A stretch of DNA of 64,000 nucleotides, from positions 2,282,001 to 2,346,000 of the forward strand of contig NZ_CP045144.1 of NCBI RefSeq assembly GCF_009223885.1, given 5' to 3'. The notes beneath the pieces were generated by a model that saw nothing but the letters and a program-made list of their open reading frames with translations, had not been told where the DNA came from and did no database searches. This document shows positions 55,718 through 64,000 of this stretch, in pieces; the stretch's first letter is position 1, and each line of letters begins with the position of its first letter. The DNA is from Ancylobacter sp. TS-1. Lineage in GTDB: Bacteria > Pseudomonadota > Alphaproteobacteria > Rhizobiales > Xanthobacteraceae. The translations under genes were made by a program, and so were the position numbers.

Positions 55718-56194
55718 ATGTCGCCGCTGTGCACCTGCCTGTGGTTCGACGGCAAGGCGGAGGAGGCCGCGCGCCTCTACACGTCGCTGCTGTCGGATTC
55801 GCGGGTCGAGACCGTCAACCGCTCCCCCGTCGACACGCCCGGCGCCAAGGCCGGCGAGGTCATCACGGTGGAGTTCACCCTCAATGGCGCCCCCTATCTC
55901 GGGCTCAACGGGGGCGCGCGCTATCCGTTCACCCCGGCCGTCTCGCTGATCGTCCCCTGCGACGACCAGGCCGAGATCGACCGGCTGTGGGCGGCGTTCG
56001 CGGAGGGTGGCACGCCGGTGCAGTGCGGCTGGATCACCGACCGCTACGGCCTGTCCTGGCAGATCACCCCGCGCTGGCTGCTCCAGGCGATCAAGGACCC
56101 GGACGTCGCCCGCGCGAAGCGGGTGATGGAGGCGATGTTCGACATGGTGAAACTCGACATCGCCGCGCTGGAGGCCGCCTATCATCGCAGCTGA
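55718..56194 (+). CDS. PhnB-like VOC family protein
   Basis: A 158-residue VOC-fold protein of the 3-demethylubiquinone-methyltransferase-like (PhnB) subgroup. LCTCLWFDGKAEEAARLYTSLLSDSRVETVNR at the N-terminus, LNGAPYLGLNGGARYPFTPAVSLIVPCDDQAEIDRLW in the middle and GWITDRYGLSWQITPRWLLQ at the end match the group. The catalytic role is uncertain; such proteins are widely annotated without assay. It is the last gene of the short operon starting at 54892. Confidence 0.93.
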   Translation: MSPLCTCLWFDGKAEEAARLYTSLLSDSRVETVNRSPVDTPGAKAGEVITVEFTLNGAPYLGLNGGARYPFTPAVSLIVPCDDQAEIDRLWAAFAEGGTPVQCGWITDRYGLSWQITPRWLLQAIKDPDVARAKRVMEAMFDMVKLDIAALEAAYHRS

Positions 56195-56293
56195 TGCGCG
56201 CGCGCTGGCGTTGTCGCCGCCCGGCCCGGGCGTTACATAGCCTCACCCGGCGCCGGCCATGAGGGCCGGCGCCATGCGTTGCGGAGGCAGACC

Positions 56294-57736
56294 ATGAGCT
56301 GGGCGGATTTCAGGCGCGAGGCGAATTTCATCGGCGGCCAGTGGCTGCCCGCCGATGGCGGCGGCACCATCGAGGTGACGAACCCGGCGACCGGCGAGGT
56401 CATCGGCACCGTGCCGAATGCCGGCGCCGCCGAGACCCGCCGCGCCATCGCGGCCGCCGATGCGGCCTTCGAGAGCTTCTCGCACACCACCGCCGACGAG
56501 CGCGCCCGGCTGCTGCGCCGGCTCCACGCCGCCATCATGGACAATCAGCGCGCGCTCGCCGAGCTGCTCACCGTCGAGCAGGGCAAGCCGCTGGCCGAAT
56601 CCATGGGCGAGGTCGGCGCCAGCGCCGCCTATGTGCTGTGGTTCTCCGAGGAGGCCCGCCGCGCCTATGGCGACGTGATCCCCTCCCCCTGGGGCGAGCG
56701 GCGCATCCTCGTCACCCGCCAGCCGGTGGGCGTGGTCGCGGCCATCACGCCGTGGAACTTCCCCTCCTCCATGCTGGCCCGCAAGATCGGCCCGGCGCTG
56801 GCGACGGGCTGCACCTCGGTGGTGAAGCCGGCGACGCAGACCCCCTATTCGGGCCTCGCCTGGGGCGTGCTGGCCGAGCAGGTCGGCTACCCCGCCGGCG
56901 TCGTCAACATCCTCACCGGCTCGGCCTCGGCCATTGGCGGCGAACTCACCGCCAACCCGGCGGTGCGCAAGATCACCTTCACCGGCTCGACGCCGATCGG
57001 CAAGATCCTGATGAAGCAGGCCGCCGACACGGTGAAGCGGGTGTCGATGGAACTCGGCGGCAACGCCCCCTTCCTCGTCTTCGACGATGCCGATCTCGAC
57101 AAGGCGGTGGAGGGCGCCATCGCCTCCAAGTACCGCAATTCGGGCCAGACCTGCGTCTGCGCCAACCGCTTCTACGCCCAGGCCGGCATCTACGACGCCT
57201 TCGTCGAGCGGCTGGCCGCCGCTTCCGCCGCGCTCAAGGTCGGCCCCGGCCTCGAGGACGGCGTGGTGCAGGGACCGCTGATCGACGACAAGGCGGTCGC
57301 CAAGACCGAGAGCTTCGTCGCCGACGCCCTCGCCAAGGGCGGCCGGGTCGTCACCGGCGGCGCGCGCCACGCGCGCGGCGGCCAGTTCTTCCAGCCGACC
57401 GTCATCGCCGACGCCACGGCGCAGATGAACTTCGCCCGCGAGGAAATCTTCGGGCCGGTCGCCCCGGTGTTCCGCTTCGAGACCGAGGCGGAGGCGGTGA
57501 AGCTCGCCAACGACACCGAGTTCGGCCTCGCCTGCTATTTCTACACGAGCGATCTCGGCCGCGCCTTCCGCGTCTCCGAGGCGCTGCGCTACGGGCAGGT
57601 CGGCATCAATGCCGGCGTCATCACGACGGAAGTGGCGCCCTTCGGCGGCGTGAAGGAATCCGGCATCGGCCGCGAGGGCTCGAAGTACGGCCTCGACGAG
57701 TATCTCGACCTGAAATACGTCTGCATCGGCCTGTAA
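56294..57736 (+). CDS. gabD: NAD(P)-dependent succinate-semialdehyde dehydrogenase
   Basis: A 480-residue aldehyde dehydrogenase. It has FIGGQWLPADGGGTIEVTNPATGEVIGTVPN at the start in pieces, ITPWNFPSSMLARKIGPALATGC, the Glu motif MELGGNAPFLVFDDADLD and the nucleophile Cys in RNSGQTCVCANRFY near residue 283. The pair of Cys two residues apart (CVC) is typical of GabD and may be redox-regulated. The C-terminus GGVKESGIGREGSKYGLDEYLDLKY fits GabD. It oxidises succinate semialdehyde to succinate. No GABA transaminase is adjacent. ATG at 56294 with GCGGAGGC upstream is chosen. Confidence 0.93.
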   Translation: MSWADFRREANFIGGQWLPADGGGTIEVTNPATGEVIGTVPNAGAAETRRAIAAADAAFESFSHTTADERARLLRRLHAAIMDNQRALAELLTVEQGKPLAESMGEVGASAAYVLWFSEEARRAYGDVIPSPWGERRILVTRQPVGVVAAITPWNFPSSMLARKIGPALATGCTSVVKPATQTPYSGLAWGVLAEQVGYPAGVVNILTGSASAIGGELTANPAVRKITFTGSTPIGKILMKQAADTVKRVSMELGGNAPFLVFDDADLDKAVEGAIASKYRNSGQTCVCANRFYAQAGIYDAFVERLAAASAALKVGPGLEDGVVQGPLIDDKAVAKTESFVADALAKGGRVVTGGARHARGGQFFQPTVIADATAQMNFAREEIFGPVAPVFRFETEAEAVKLANDTEFGLACYFYTSDLGRAFRVSEALRYGQVGINAGVITTEVAPFGGVKESGIGREGSKYGLDEYLDLKYVCIGL

Positions 57737-57818
57737 GCCGTCCGGCCCGGGGAGCGGGTGCGCCGTCGGCGTGCCCGCCCTCGATGACGGGGGACAAGGT
57801 ACGCCCCATGACGGGCCG

Positions 57819-58034
57819 TCAGCGCCCGCCGATCAGGCTGCGATATTCCTGCGTCAGCCGCGCGATCTCCTCGGCGGCGAACGACCAGTCGCCGACCGTC
57901 ACGCCCTGGCGGATCTCGTTGGCGAGAACCGGCCAGAACCGCTCGACCAGCGCGGGAATTGCGCTGTCGGCAATGCCGCTGGCGCGCAGGTCGAGCGCGC
58001 ATATCCGCCGGGCTGTCTCTTCTGTCTCACGCAT
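57819..58034 (-). CDS. small hypothetical protein (71 aa)
   Basis: Not recognised. The 71-residue, mostly helical, slightly acidic protein (ETARRICALDLRASGIADSAIPALVERFWPVLANEIRQG) is on the strand opposite to gabD and downstream of it. It has normal coding character for the window and ends in RLTQEYRSLIGGR. No signal peptide or membrane segment; no partner gene. Confidence 0.6.
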   Translation of the reverse strand: MRETEETARRICALDLRASGIADSAIPALVERFWPVLANEIRQGVTVGDWSFAAEEIARLTQEYRSLIGGR

Positions 58035-58154
58035 AAATGCCCTCTAGCACAGCTGCGCGCCTCGCAGCGTGCACTAGTGGACACAGAAATGCGCTTGCGT
58101 GGACAGAACGGCGGAACCGGCCCGGAGCGGGCTCACGCTGCGGCGGACCGCCCG

Positions 58155-58787
58155 CTATCCCATGCTGGCGTGCGCCGGCGCCTCGGCGCCGAGCAGGTCG
58201 CGCACGAAATCGGCGAGGTCGGCAATGTCGGCAACGATGCGGTCGTCGCCACGGCTCGCCGAGGCATAGAAGATCCCGTCCAGCATCAAGCCGATGCGGC
58301 GTGCCGTGCGCGCGATGTCGACCGGGGCGAAGCGCCCGCCCTCGACCCCGCGCCGCAGCGCGCCCTCCAGCAGGATCTTCTCGCGGCCGTAGAAGCCGGC
58401 GATCAGCCCGTCGAGCTCCTCGTCGCGCAGCGAGGAACTGGCATAGTCCGACATCAGCTTGACCATCAGCGCCAGCGTCGGGGCAAGCTCCATATGGATG
58501 TCGAGCCAGGCGAGAATGTCCGAGAGCGGCTCGGTATCGACCGGGCGGCGTGCCTCATAGCCCGCCATCAATTGCTCGATGGCGTAGCCGAGCGCGCTGC
58601 GCACCAGGTCGTCCTTGTTGGCGAAGTAGTGGTAGAGCAGGCCGACATTGATGTCGCAGACCATGGCGATGTCGCGCACCGTGACCACCGAGAAATGGCG
58701 CTCGGCGAACAGTCTCAACGCTTCCTCGAGAATCATCGCCCGCCGCTCGGCCGGCTGGAGGCGCTTGCGCGCGGGTCGTGCAGTCAT
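58155..58787 (-). CDS. TetR family transcriptional regulator
   Basis: A 210-residue regulator. The N-terminal helix-turn-helix reads MILEEALRLFAERHFSVVTVRDIAMVCDINVGLLYHYFANKDDLVRSAL in pieces that match TetR proteins closely. The C-terminal 140 residues are a ligand-binding helical domain. ATG at 58787 is preferred because GGAGG lies at 58794-58798; the ATG at 58829 would add 14 residues without a site. It is divergent from the ABC transporter/monooxygenase operon starting at 58924 and likely controls it, with a perfect palindrome in between. Confidence 0.92.
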   Translation of the reverse strand: MTARPARKRLQPAERRAMILEEALRLFAERHFSVVTVRDIAMVCDINVGLLYHYFANKDDLVRSALGYAIEQLMAGYEARRPVDTEPLSDILAWLDIHMELAPTLALMVKLMSDYASSSLRDEELDGLIAGFYGREKILLEGALRRGVEGGRFAPVDIARTARRIGLMLDGIFYASASRGDDRIVADIADLADFVRDLLGAEAPAHASMG

Positions 58788-58840
58788 GCGTTTCCTCCGT
58801 AATTGTACGGAATTTTCTGCCTTGCTCATATGCTAAGCGT

Positions 58841-58855
58841 GCCCATTTGTTGGGC
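58841..58855. promoter_or_regulatory. perfect palindrome between TetR gene and its presumed target operon
   Basis: GCCCA-TTTGT-TGGGC is a perfect inverted repeat with a five-base spacer, placed 53 to 67 bases before the regulator start and 69 to 83 bases before the binding-protein start. It is the best operator candidate for the TetR protein. Confidence 0.5.
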
Positions 58856-58923
58856 TTGCAGACGATATTAAGTCACCGTTTAATAGCCCGGTCCAGCCAA
58901 TTCAGCGACCGGAGCCACTCCTC

Positions 58924-60003
58924 ATGACGCGCATATTCAGGGCTGCTGCCATTATCCTCGGCCTCGCCGCCGCCACCCTCGCGGGGATGCCCGGGGCACA
59001 GGCGGCCCCCAAGAAGAGTTTCAAGGTCGCCTACACCGTCTATATCGGCTTCATGCCGTTCGCCTACCTCAAGTCGTCCGGCATCATGAAGAAGTGGGCC
59101 GACAAATACGGCATCGAGGTCGATATCATCCAGGCCAACGACTATGTCGGCTCGATCAACCAGTTCATCGCCGGCGAGATCGACGCGGTGGGCGTGGCCT
59201 CGATGGACGGCCTGACCATGCCGGCCGCCGGCGGTGTCGACACCTCCATCTTCCTCATTACCGACTATTCGAACGGCAACGACATCGTCGTCTCCAAGAC
59301 CGCCAAGACGGTGAAGGAACTCGCCGGGCAGGACGTCTACCTGCTCCAGTACTCGGTCTCGCACTATCTGCTGAACCGCGCGCTGCAGCAGGCCGGCATT
59401 AACGATCCCACCGCCGCCAAGGCGGTGAACATCTCCGACGCGGAAATCTCCGCCGCCTTCGTCTCGCAGCCCGACATGAAGCACGCCGTGTCGTGGAAGC
59501 CGCTGACCGAGGACATGCTCAAGGTCGCCGGCACCACCAACCTCTTCGACTCCTCGAAGATCCCCGGCGAGATCATGGACGTGTTCATCGGCAACACGCA
59601 GACGCTGAAGGACAACCCCGCCTTCGCCAAGGCCGTCGTCGGCGCCTGGTACGAGGCGCTCGGCACCCTCAAGGCCGGCGGCCCGAAGGGCGAGGAGATG
59701 CGCGCGGTGATGACCAGCGCCATGGGCACCGATGCGGGCGGCCTGCAGGCCCAGCTCGACACCACCCACTTCTTCTACACCCCGGCCGAGGCGGCCAGCT
59801 TCCTGCTCTCGCCCGAGAACGAGAAGATCTGGGACAGCATCCGCACCTTCTGCTTCCAGCAGGGCCTGTTCGGCCAGGGCGCCACCAGCGTCGACACGAT
59901 CGGCATCGAGGTCGCCGACGGCACCGTCCTCGGCGACAAGGCCAACATCAAGATGAGGGTCAACGCGACCTTCACCAAGGACGCGGCGGACGGCAAGCTC
60001 TAG
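58924..60003 (+). CDS. periplasmic binding protein of the urea-carboxylase-associated ABC family
   Basis: A 359-residue binding protein with signal peptide (AAAIILGLAAATLAGMPGAQA). The stretch FKVAYTVYIGFMPFAYLKSS, KKWADKYGIEVDIIQANDYV, SINQFIAGEIDAVGVASMDG, MPAAGGVDTSIFLITDYSNGND and DSSKIPGEIMDVFIGNTQTLK parallels the NitT/TauT-like proteins coded with urea (guanidine) carboxylase genes; the C-terminus DTIGIEVADGTVLGDKANIKMR is also typical. No carboxylase gene is present here; the neighbours are a permease, an ATPase and a flavin monooxygenase. The ligand is thus probably a small nitrogen compound, not proven. Confidence 0.85.
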   Translation: MTRIFRAAAIILGLAAATLAGMPGAQAAPKKSFKVAYTVYIGFMPFAYLKSSGIMKKWADKYGIEVDIIQANDYVGSINQFIAGEIDAVGVASMDGLTMPAAGGVDTSIFLITDYSNGNDIVVSKTAKTVKELAGQDVYLLQYSVSHYLLNRALQQAGINDPTAAKAVNISDAEISAAFVSQPDMKHAVSWKPLTEDMLKVAGTTNLFDSSKIPGEIMDVFIGNTQTLKDNPAFAKAVVGAWYEALGTLKAGGPKGEEMRAVMTSAMGTDAGGLQAQLDTTHFFYTPAEAASFLLSPENEKIWDSIRTFCFQQGLFGQGATSVDTIGIEVADGTVLGDKANIKMRVNATFTKDAADGKL

Positions 60004-60112
60004 GCTTCCCCCGCCGCCGGAGGCGGCACGCCGGACATTGCGCCCCCCCGTCCGGCGTGCCGCTCTCCCCCCATCCGCGCCACCCGCCCGGAACGTCGCT
60101 CAGGGAAAACCC

Positions 60113-60931
60113 ATGCGCCGCCTGATCAACTATGCGCCCCGCCCGGGTGTCCGGATCATCCTCGCCATCCTGCCCTTCGTGGTGATGATCGCGGCCTATA
60201 TGCTGGCTTCGAATGCGCGACTGGCGGTTGAGCCGGCCGACAAGCTGATGCCAAGCTTCGCCGCCTTCTGGGCGACCATCGTGCGCATGGCGACCACCAT
60301 CGACGTCGCCACCAAGCAGTATCTGCTGTGGTGGGACACCTGGCTGAGCCTGTGGCGGCTCTTCGTCGGCCTCGGCATCTCGGCGCTGCTCGGGCTGGTG
60401 CTCGGCATCCTGGTCGGCTTCATTCCCTATCTTCGCTCCACCTTCGAGCCCTTCTTCGCCGCCTTCTCGCTGATCCCGCCGCTGGCGGTGCTGCCGATCC
60501 TGTTCATCCTGTTCGGCCTCGGCGAGGCCTCGAAGATCGTGCTCATCGTCTTCGGCATCGCGCCCTTCATCATCCGCGACGTGATGCTGCGGGTCTCCGC
60601 CATCCCCAACGAGCAGATCATCAAGGCGCAGACGCTCGGCGCCTCGACCTGGCAGATGATCACCGGCGTGGTGCTGCCGCAGGTCATGCCGCGCCTGATC
60701 GACTCGGTGCGGCTCTCGCTCGGCGCCGCCTGGCTCTTCGTCATCGCCGCCGAGGCGATCACCGCCGAGGGCGGCCTCGGCTACCGCATCTTCCTGGTGC
60801 GCCGCTATCTCGCGATGGACGTGATCCTGCCCTATGTCGCCTGGATCACCCTTCTCGCCTTCATCATGGATTACGCGCTGCGCCGCCTGGCGGCCGCCGC
60901 CTATCCCTGGGACCAGATCAAGGCGGCCTGA
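60113..60931 (+). CDS. ABC transporter permease (NitT/TauT type)
   Basis: A 272-residue permease with about six helices. The first is IILAILPFVVMIAAYMLAS; the segment FSLIPPLAVLPILFILFGLGEASKI and the EAA loop NEQIIKAQTLGASTWQMITGVVLPQVMPRL are diagnostic. ATG at 60113 after CAGGGAAAAC is chosen over the in-frame extension to 60038. It lies 109 bases after the binding protein and ends directly before the ATPase start, in the same operon. Confidence 0.92.
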   Translation: MRRLINYAPRPGVRIILAILPFVVMIAAYMLASNARLAVEPADKLMPSFAAFWATIVRMATTIDVATKQYLLWWDTWLSLWRLFVGLGISALLGLVLGILVGFIPYLRSTFEPFFAAFSLIPPLAVLPILFILFGLGEASKIVLIVFGIAPFIIRDVMLRVSAIPNEQIIKAQTLGASTWQMITGVVLPQVMPRLIDSVRLSLGAAWLFVIAAEAITAEGGLGYRIFLVRRYLAMDVILPYVAWITLLAFIMDYALRRLAAAAYPWDQIKAA

Positions 60932-61768
60932 ATGACCACGATCGTCTTCGAGAACATCTGGAAGGAATATGACGAGCGGGTCGTGCTGGAGCGCGTCAAC
61001 CTCGCGCTCGACGATCACGAATTCCTCGTCATCATCGGCCCCTCCGGCGTCGGCAAGACCACCATGCTGCGCATGCTGCTCTCGCAGGAGCTGCCCACGC
61101 GCGGACGCATCCTGATCGACGGCGAGCCGATCGCCACCGAGCCCACCGTCGACCGCGGCGTCGTGTTCCAGCGCTACTCGGTGTTCCCGCACAGAACTGT
61201 GCTGGGCAATGTGATGATGGGTCCGCAATGGGCCGGCGCGCCGATCCTCGGGCGCTTCTTCGGCGCCCGCCGCCGCGCGCTGGAAGAGCAGGCCATGGCG
61301 CTGCTCACCCGCGTGGGCCTTGCCGAGCACGCGCAGAAATACCCCGCCCAGCTTTCCGGCGGCATGCAGCAGCGCCTGGCTTTGGCGCAGGCGCTGATCA
61401 TGAAGCCGAAGGTGCTGCTGCTCGACGAGCCCTTCGGCGCGCTCGATCCCGGCACCCGCAAGTCGATGCACGAGCTGGTCGGCGAGCTGTGGGAGGAGAA
61501 CCGCATGACCATCGTCATGGTCACGCACGATCTGCCCGAAGCCTTCCTGCTCGGCACCCGGGTCATCGCGGTCGACCGTCCGCGCAGGGACCCGCAGGCG
61601 CCAGAACGCTTCGGCGCCACCATCGTCTCCGACTTCGAAGCCAAGTGCCGCAGCATGCGGGATTCCCGCCTGTTCGAAGCCGAGCGCGAGAGGGCGCGCC
61701 TCGCCCTTCTCTCCGGCAACTCCGTACCCGCGGACGGCTCGCCCGTCCCGGCTCTTGTGAAGGACTGA
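60932..61768 (+). CDS. ABC transporter ATP-binding protein (NitT/TauT type)
   Basis: A 278-residue ATPase. Walker A is GPSGVGKTTMLRML near residue 36, Q-loop VFQRYSVFPHRTVLGNV, the signature LSGGMQQRLALAQALI, Walker B VLLLDEPFGALDPGT and the switch MVTHDLPEAFLLGTRV. The LSGGMQQR signature and a C-terminal extension of about 50 residues (DRPRRDPQAPERFGATIVSD) are shared with the urea-carboxylase-associated ATPases. It abuts the permease stop with no gap and is followed by the monooxygenase six bases later. Confidence 0.92.
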   Translation: MTTIVFENIWKEYDERVVLERVNLALDDHEFLVIIGPSGVGKTTMLRMLLSQELPTRGRILIDGEPIATEPTVDRGVVFQRYSVFPHRTVLGNVMMGPQWAGAPILGRFFGARRRALEEQAMALLTRVGLAEHAQKYPAQLSGGMQQRLALAQALIMKPKVLLLDEPFGALDPGTRKSMHELVGELWEENRMTIVMVTHDLPEAFLLGTRVIAVDRPRRDPQAPERFGATIVSDFEAKCRSMRDSRLFEAERERARLALLSGNSVPADGSPVPALVKD

Positions 61769-61773
61769 CTGAC

Positions 61774-63087
61774 ATGGCCGACAAGCGTTTCCATCTCGCC
61801 TGGTTCATGAACTTCACCCCCGACGAGTGGCGCGAACCCTTCGGACAGGGCGGCTATCCCTGGGACGGCCAGTTCTACATCGAGATGGCGCAGAGCCTTG
61901 AGCGCGCCTGCTTCGATCTCATCATGATCGAGGACAAGCTGATGGTGCCGGAAACCTACGGCGCCTCGCGCGACCTCTCGCTCAAGCACGCCATGATGGT
62001 GCCGAAGGCCGATCCCGCCCCGCTGGCGGTGGCGATGGGCATGGCGACGCGCCATCTGGGCGTCGTCGCCACCATGTCGACCATGGCCTACCCGCCCTTC
62101 ATGCTGGCGCGCCTGTCCTCCACCATCGACAGCCTGACCAAGGGCCGCTTCGGCTGGAACGTCGTCACCTCGGCCGAAGACCTGATGGCCAAGAATTTCG
62201 GCATGGACAGGCTGCCTCCGCGCGAGGACCGCTACGCCATGGCCGACGAATACATGGAGGTGGTCGGCAAGCTGTTCGACAGCTGGGATCCGGACGCCGT
62301 GGTGCTCGACCGCGAGAACGGCATCTATGCCGATGGCTCCAAGGTCCACACGGTCGACCACAAGGGCCGCTTCTATCAGGTGCGCGGCCCGCTCAACACG
62401 GTGCCCTCGCCGCAGCGTCGCCCGGTCTACCTGCAGGCCGGCGCCTCGCCGCGCGGGCGCGACTTCGCCGCCCAGCACGCCGACGCCATCGTCTCGGTGG
62501 CGAACGGCGTCGAGGGGATGAAGGAGTTCCGCGCCGACATCCGCGCGCGCGCCGCCAAGATCGGCCGCAACCCGGACGACATCAAGGTGTTCTTCTGCAT
62601 CACGCCGAGCCTCGGCGAAACCGAGGCGGAGGCCCGCCAGCGCTACGAGCACATCACCATGTCGGACAATTTCGTCACCGACGTGCTGATCTCGATCTCC
62701 GCCATCACCGAGATCGACTTCGCCCGGTTCGACGTCGACAAGCCGCTGCCCGAGAAGCTGGTGACGAACGGCGAATCCGGCACGCTCGACAAGTTCCAGC
62801 AATGGGGCTCCGGCAAGACGCTGCGCCAGCTCGCGGCCGATGGCGGCGGTGGCCTCGTCTCCTCGCTGGAGCTGATCGGCACCCCGGCGCAGGTGGCGCA
62901 GAAGATGGGCGACGCGATGGAGGAGGTCGGCGGCGACGGTTTCCTCATCACCACGCCGGTGCTGCGTGTCTCGCGCCGCTACATCACCGAGATCGTCGAC
63001 GGGCTGGTGCCGGAGCTTCAGCGCCGCGGCCTCACCCGCACCGAGTACAAGCACCAGCTTCTGCGCGACAATCTGCGCGAATTCTGA
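61774..63087 (+). CDS. FMN-dependent monooxygenase, NtaA/SnaA/DszA-type LLM family
   Basis: A 437-residue bacterial-luciferase-like monooxygenase using reduced FMN supplied by a partner reductase. It starts FHLAWFMNFTPDEWREPFGQGGYPWDG; FDLIMIEDKLMVPETYG, RFGWNVVTSAEDLMAKNFGMD, EYMEVVGKLFDSWDPDAVVLD and QAGASPRGRDFAAQHADAI are typical of the NtaA/SnaA/DszA/SoxA subgroup, which oxidises N or S compounds such as nitrilotriacetate, dibenzothiophene sulfone or EDTA. The substrate is unknown but should match the transporter it is coupled to. The flavin reductase gene follows 75 bases later. Confidence 0.93.
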   Translation: MADKRFHLAWFMNFTPDEWREPFGQGGYPWDGQFYIEMAQSLERACFDLIMIEDKLMVPETYGASRDLSLKHAMMVPKADPAPLAVAMGMATRHLGVVATMSTMAYPPFMLARLSSTIDSLTKGRFGWNVVTSAEDLMAKNFGMDRLPPREDRYAMADEYMEVVGKLFDSWDPDAVVLDRENGIYADGSKVHTVDHKGRFYQVRGPLNTVPSPQRRPVYLQAGASPRGRDFAAQHADAIVSVANGVEGMKEFRADIRARAAKIGRNPDDIKVFFCITPSLGETEAEARQRYEHITMSDNFVTDVLISISAITEIDFARFDVDKPLPEKLVTNGESGTLDKFQQWGSGKTLRQLAADGGGGLVSSLELIGTPAQVAQKMGDAMEEVGGDGFLITTPVLRVSRRYITEIVDGLVPELQRRGLTRTEYKHQLLRDNLREF

Positions 63088-63162
63088 TCCGCGAAGGGAC
63101 GCGGCCCCAGCGCCGCGCCCCTCAATTTTGCCGGCTCACGTTCCGGCACGAAGGAGAAGGGT

Positions 63163-63702
63163 ATGGGTCAATGCTCGCCGGCCGACGGCGTGTCGGCTGC
63201 TCCCGGCCTTCCGGTCACGCGGCAGCAGTTCCGCGATGCCATGGCCCGCCTCGGCGCGGCCGTGAACATCGTCACCACCGACGGCCCGGCGGGGCGGCAC
63301 GGCTTCACCGCCTCGGCGGTGTGTTCCGTCACCGATTCACCGCCGACCCTGCTGGTCTGCCTCAACAAGGGCTCGTCGGCGGCAAGCGCCGTGCACGCCA
63401 ACGGCGTCGTCTGCGTCAACACGCTGGCCGCCGGCCATGAGGAACTGTCCAACCTGTTCGGCGGGCGCACCGCGCCGGAGGAGCGTTTCGCCCTTGGGCA
63501 ATGGTGTTCCTCCGCCACCGGCGCGCCGATGCTGGCCGGGGCGGTGGTCGCCTTCGACTGCCGCATCGTGCGCACGGTCGAGGTCGGCACGCACGACGTG
63601 CTGTTCTGCGAGGTGGTCGGCCTCGCCGAGGGCGGCGCGCGCGAGGGGTTGATCTATTTCAGCCGCCGCTACCACACGGTCGCCGGCGCCCCCGAGGGCT
63701 GA
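63163..63702 (+). CDS. flavin reductase (RutF/HpaC-like) partner of the monooxygenase
   Basis: A 179-residue NAD(P)H:flavin oxidoreductase with the split-barrel fold. FRDAMARLGAAVNIVTTDGPAGRHGFTASAVCSVTDSPPTLLVCLNKGS contains the conserved FTASAVCSVTDSPP flavin-binding block, and HANGVVCVNTLAAGHEELSNLF follows. The C-terminus LIYFSRRYH is standard. An AAGGAGAAGG ribosome binding site precedes ATG 63163. It supplies reduced flavin to the NtaA-type enzyme upstream; it is the last gene of the operon. Confidence 0.93.
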   Translation: MGQCSPADGVSAAPGLPVTRQQFRDAMARLGAAVNIVTTDGPAGRHGFTASAVCSVTDSPPTLLVCLNKGSSAASAVHANGVVCVNTLAAGHEELSNLFGGRTAPEERFALGQWCSSATGAPMLAGAVVAFDCRIVRTVEVGTHDVLFCEVVGLAEGGAREGLIYFSRRYHTVAGAPEG

Positions 63703-63853
63703 ACGCGGCCCCGCAGCCCGGCATCGCCCGGCCCGGACGCTTCAACATGCGGTGATCCCCCTAGGCGCTAGCACAGATGTGAGCGCCGGCCCGGCGTAGT
63801 AGGTGAATGGTGTGGAGGCGAGCCGGGGGGCCGCTGTGTCGAGGAACGCCATC

Positions 63854-64000
63854 ATGGCCTACAGGAAGATCATCGCGCTTGCCGCGCTCGGGGCCGGCCT
63901 CGCCGTTCCCTTCGCCGCCATGGCGCAGAACCAGCCGCGCTCGCCCTTTCCGTGGGAGCAGCGGCAGAAGCTGCCCAGCCAGCCGAACAATTCCGCCGCC
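63854..64000 (+). CDS. secreted protein, 3' end beyond window
   Basis: Only the first 49 codons are visible: a signal peptide (MAYRKIIALAALGAGLAVPFAAMA) followed by QNQPRSPFPWEQRQKLPSQPNNSA, which has no recognisable domain. A weak site (gaggaac) precedes the ATG. The 151-bp gap before it holds nothing clear. Confidence 0.65.
   Translation, partial: MAYRKIIALAALGAGLAVPFAAMAQNQPRSPFPWEQRQKLPSQPNNSAA

Overview
The window is a GC-rich, densely packed bacterial chromosome segment. Gene content and order (dapF-mtaB-ftsY-septation protein A, the HmuTUV haem transporter, an IalB-type domain, REP-like GTCATCCCGG palindromes) suggest an alphaproteobacterium of the order Hyphomicrobiales, probably close to Xanthobacteraceae; this placement is inference. 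No rRNA, CRISPR array, complete insertion sequence or recognisable integrase was seen. One tRNA-Ala (CGC) is present.

Left part (1-14 kb) is iron-related. A leftward operon encodes a siderophore-type binding protein, a YncE-like beta-propeller, isochorismate synthase and 2,3-dihydroxybenzoate-AMP ligase, which runs off the edge, so a catecholate siderophore locus continues to the left. After a UDP-glucose dehydrogenase, a rightward hmuTUV operon is followed by a two-gene unit: a divergent protein that looks like the isocyanide synthase family (Dit1/PvcA), translationally overlapped with a 996-aa adenylation/carrier/thioesterase NRPS-like protein. This pair has no obvious described product.

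From 14 to 27.8 kb are housekeeping genes: yggT/DUF167, GNAT, typA, a CBS-containing site-2 protease, argG, rlmN, a secreted GyrI-like protein, dapF, mtaB, ftsY and septation protein A, with REP-like palindromes between some of them.

From 27.6 to 39.7 kb lies an island of about 12 kb bounded by a 167-bp direct repeat (166/167 identical by eye) of the 3' part of the septation protein A gene. It carries only exported or membrane proteins: two small secreted proteins with a similar C-terminal tail, a Tat-exported DUF1598-like protein, a secreted unknown, and a four-gene core consisting of a vWA protein resembling the periplasmic part of the type VI secretion kinase PpkA, a TagT-like ATPase, a TagS-like permease and a giant TagR-like protein (inactive formylglycine-generating-enzyme fold, PPC-like repeats, IalB domain). 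No kinase and no type VI secretion gene is in the window, so it looks like an orphan, rewired TagRST/PpkA-type envelope-sensing module. It is the best candidate for an undescribed system.

Right part (40-64 kb) is metabolic and envelope-related: a CoA-transferase/HMG-CoA-lyase pair joined to a NitT/TauT-type ABC transporter; an aldo/keto reductase; an OafA-type acyltransferase; a divergent TesA-like esterase and YbbA/YbbP pair; a Bax inhibitor-1 protein with a clear terminator; an HxlR regulator divergent from a VOC protein with twin operator-like repeats; a succinate-semialdehyde dehydrogenase; and a TetR-controlled ABC transporter of the urea-carboxylase-associated family coupled to an FMN-dependent monooxygenase and its flavin reductase. 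A secreted protein gene is cut by the right edge.
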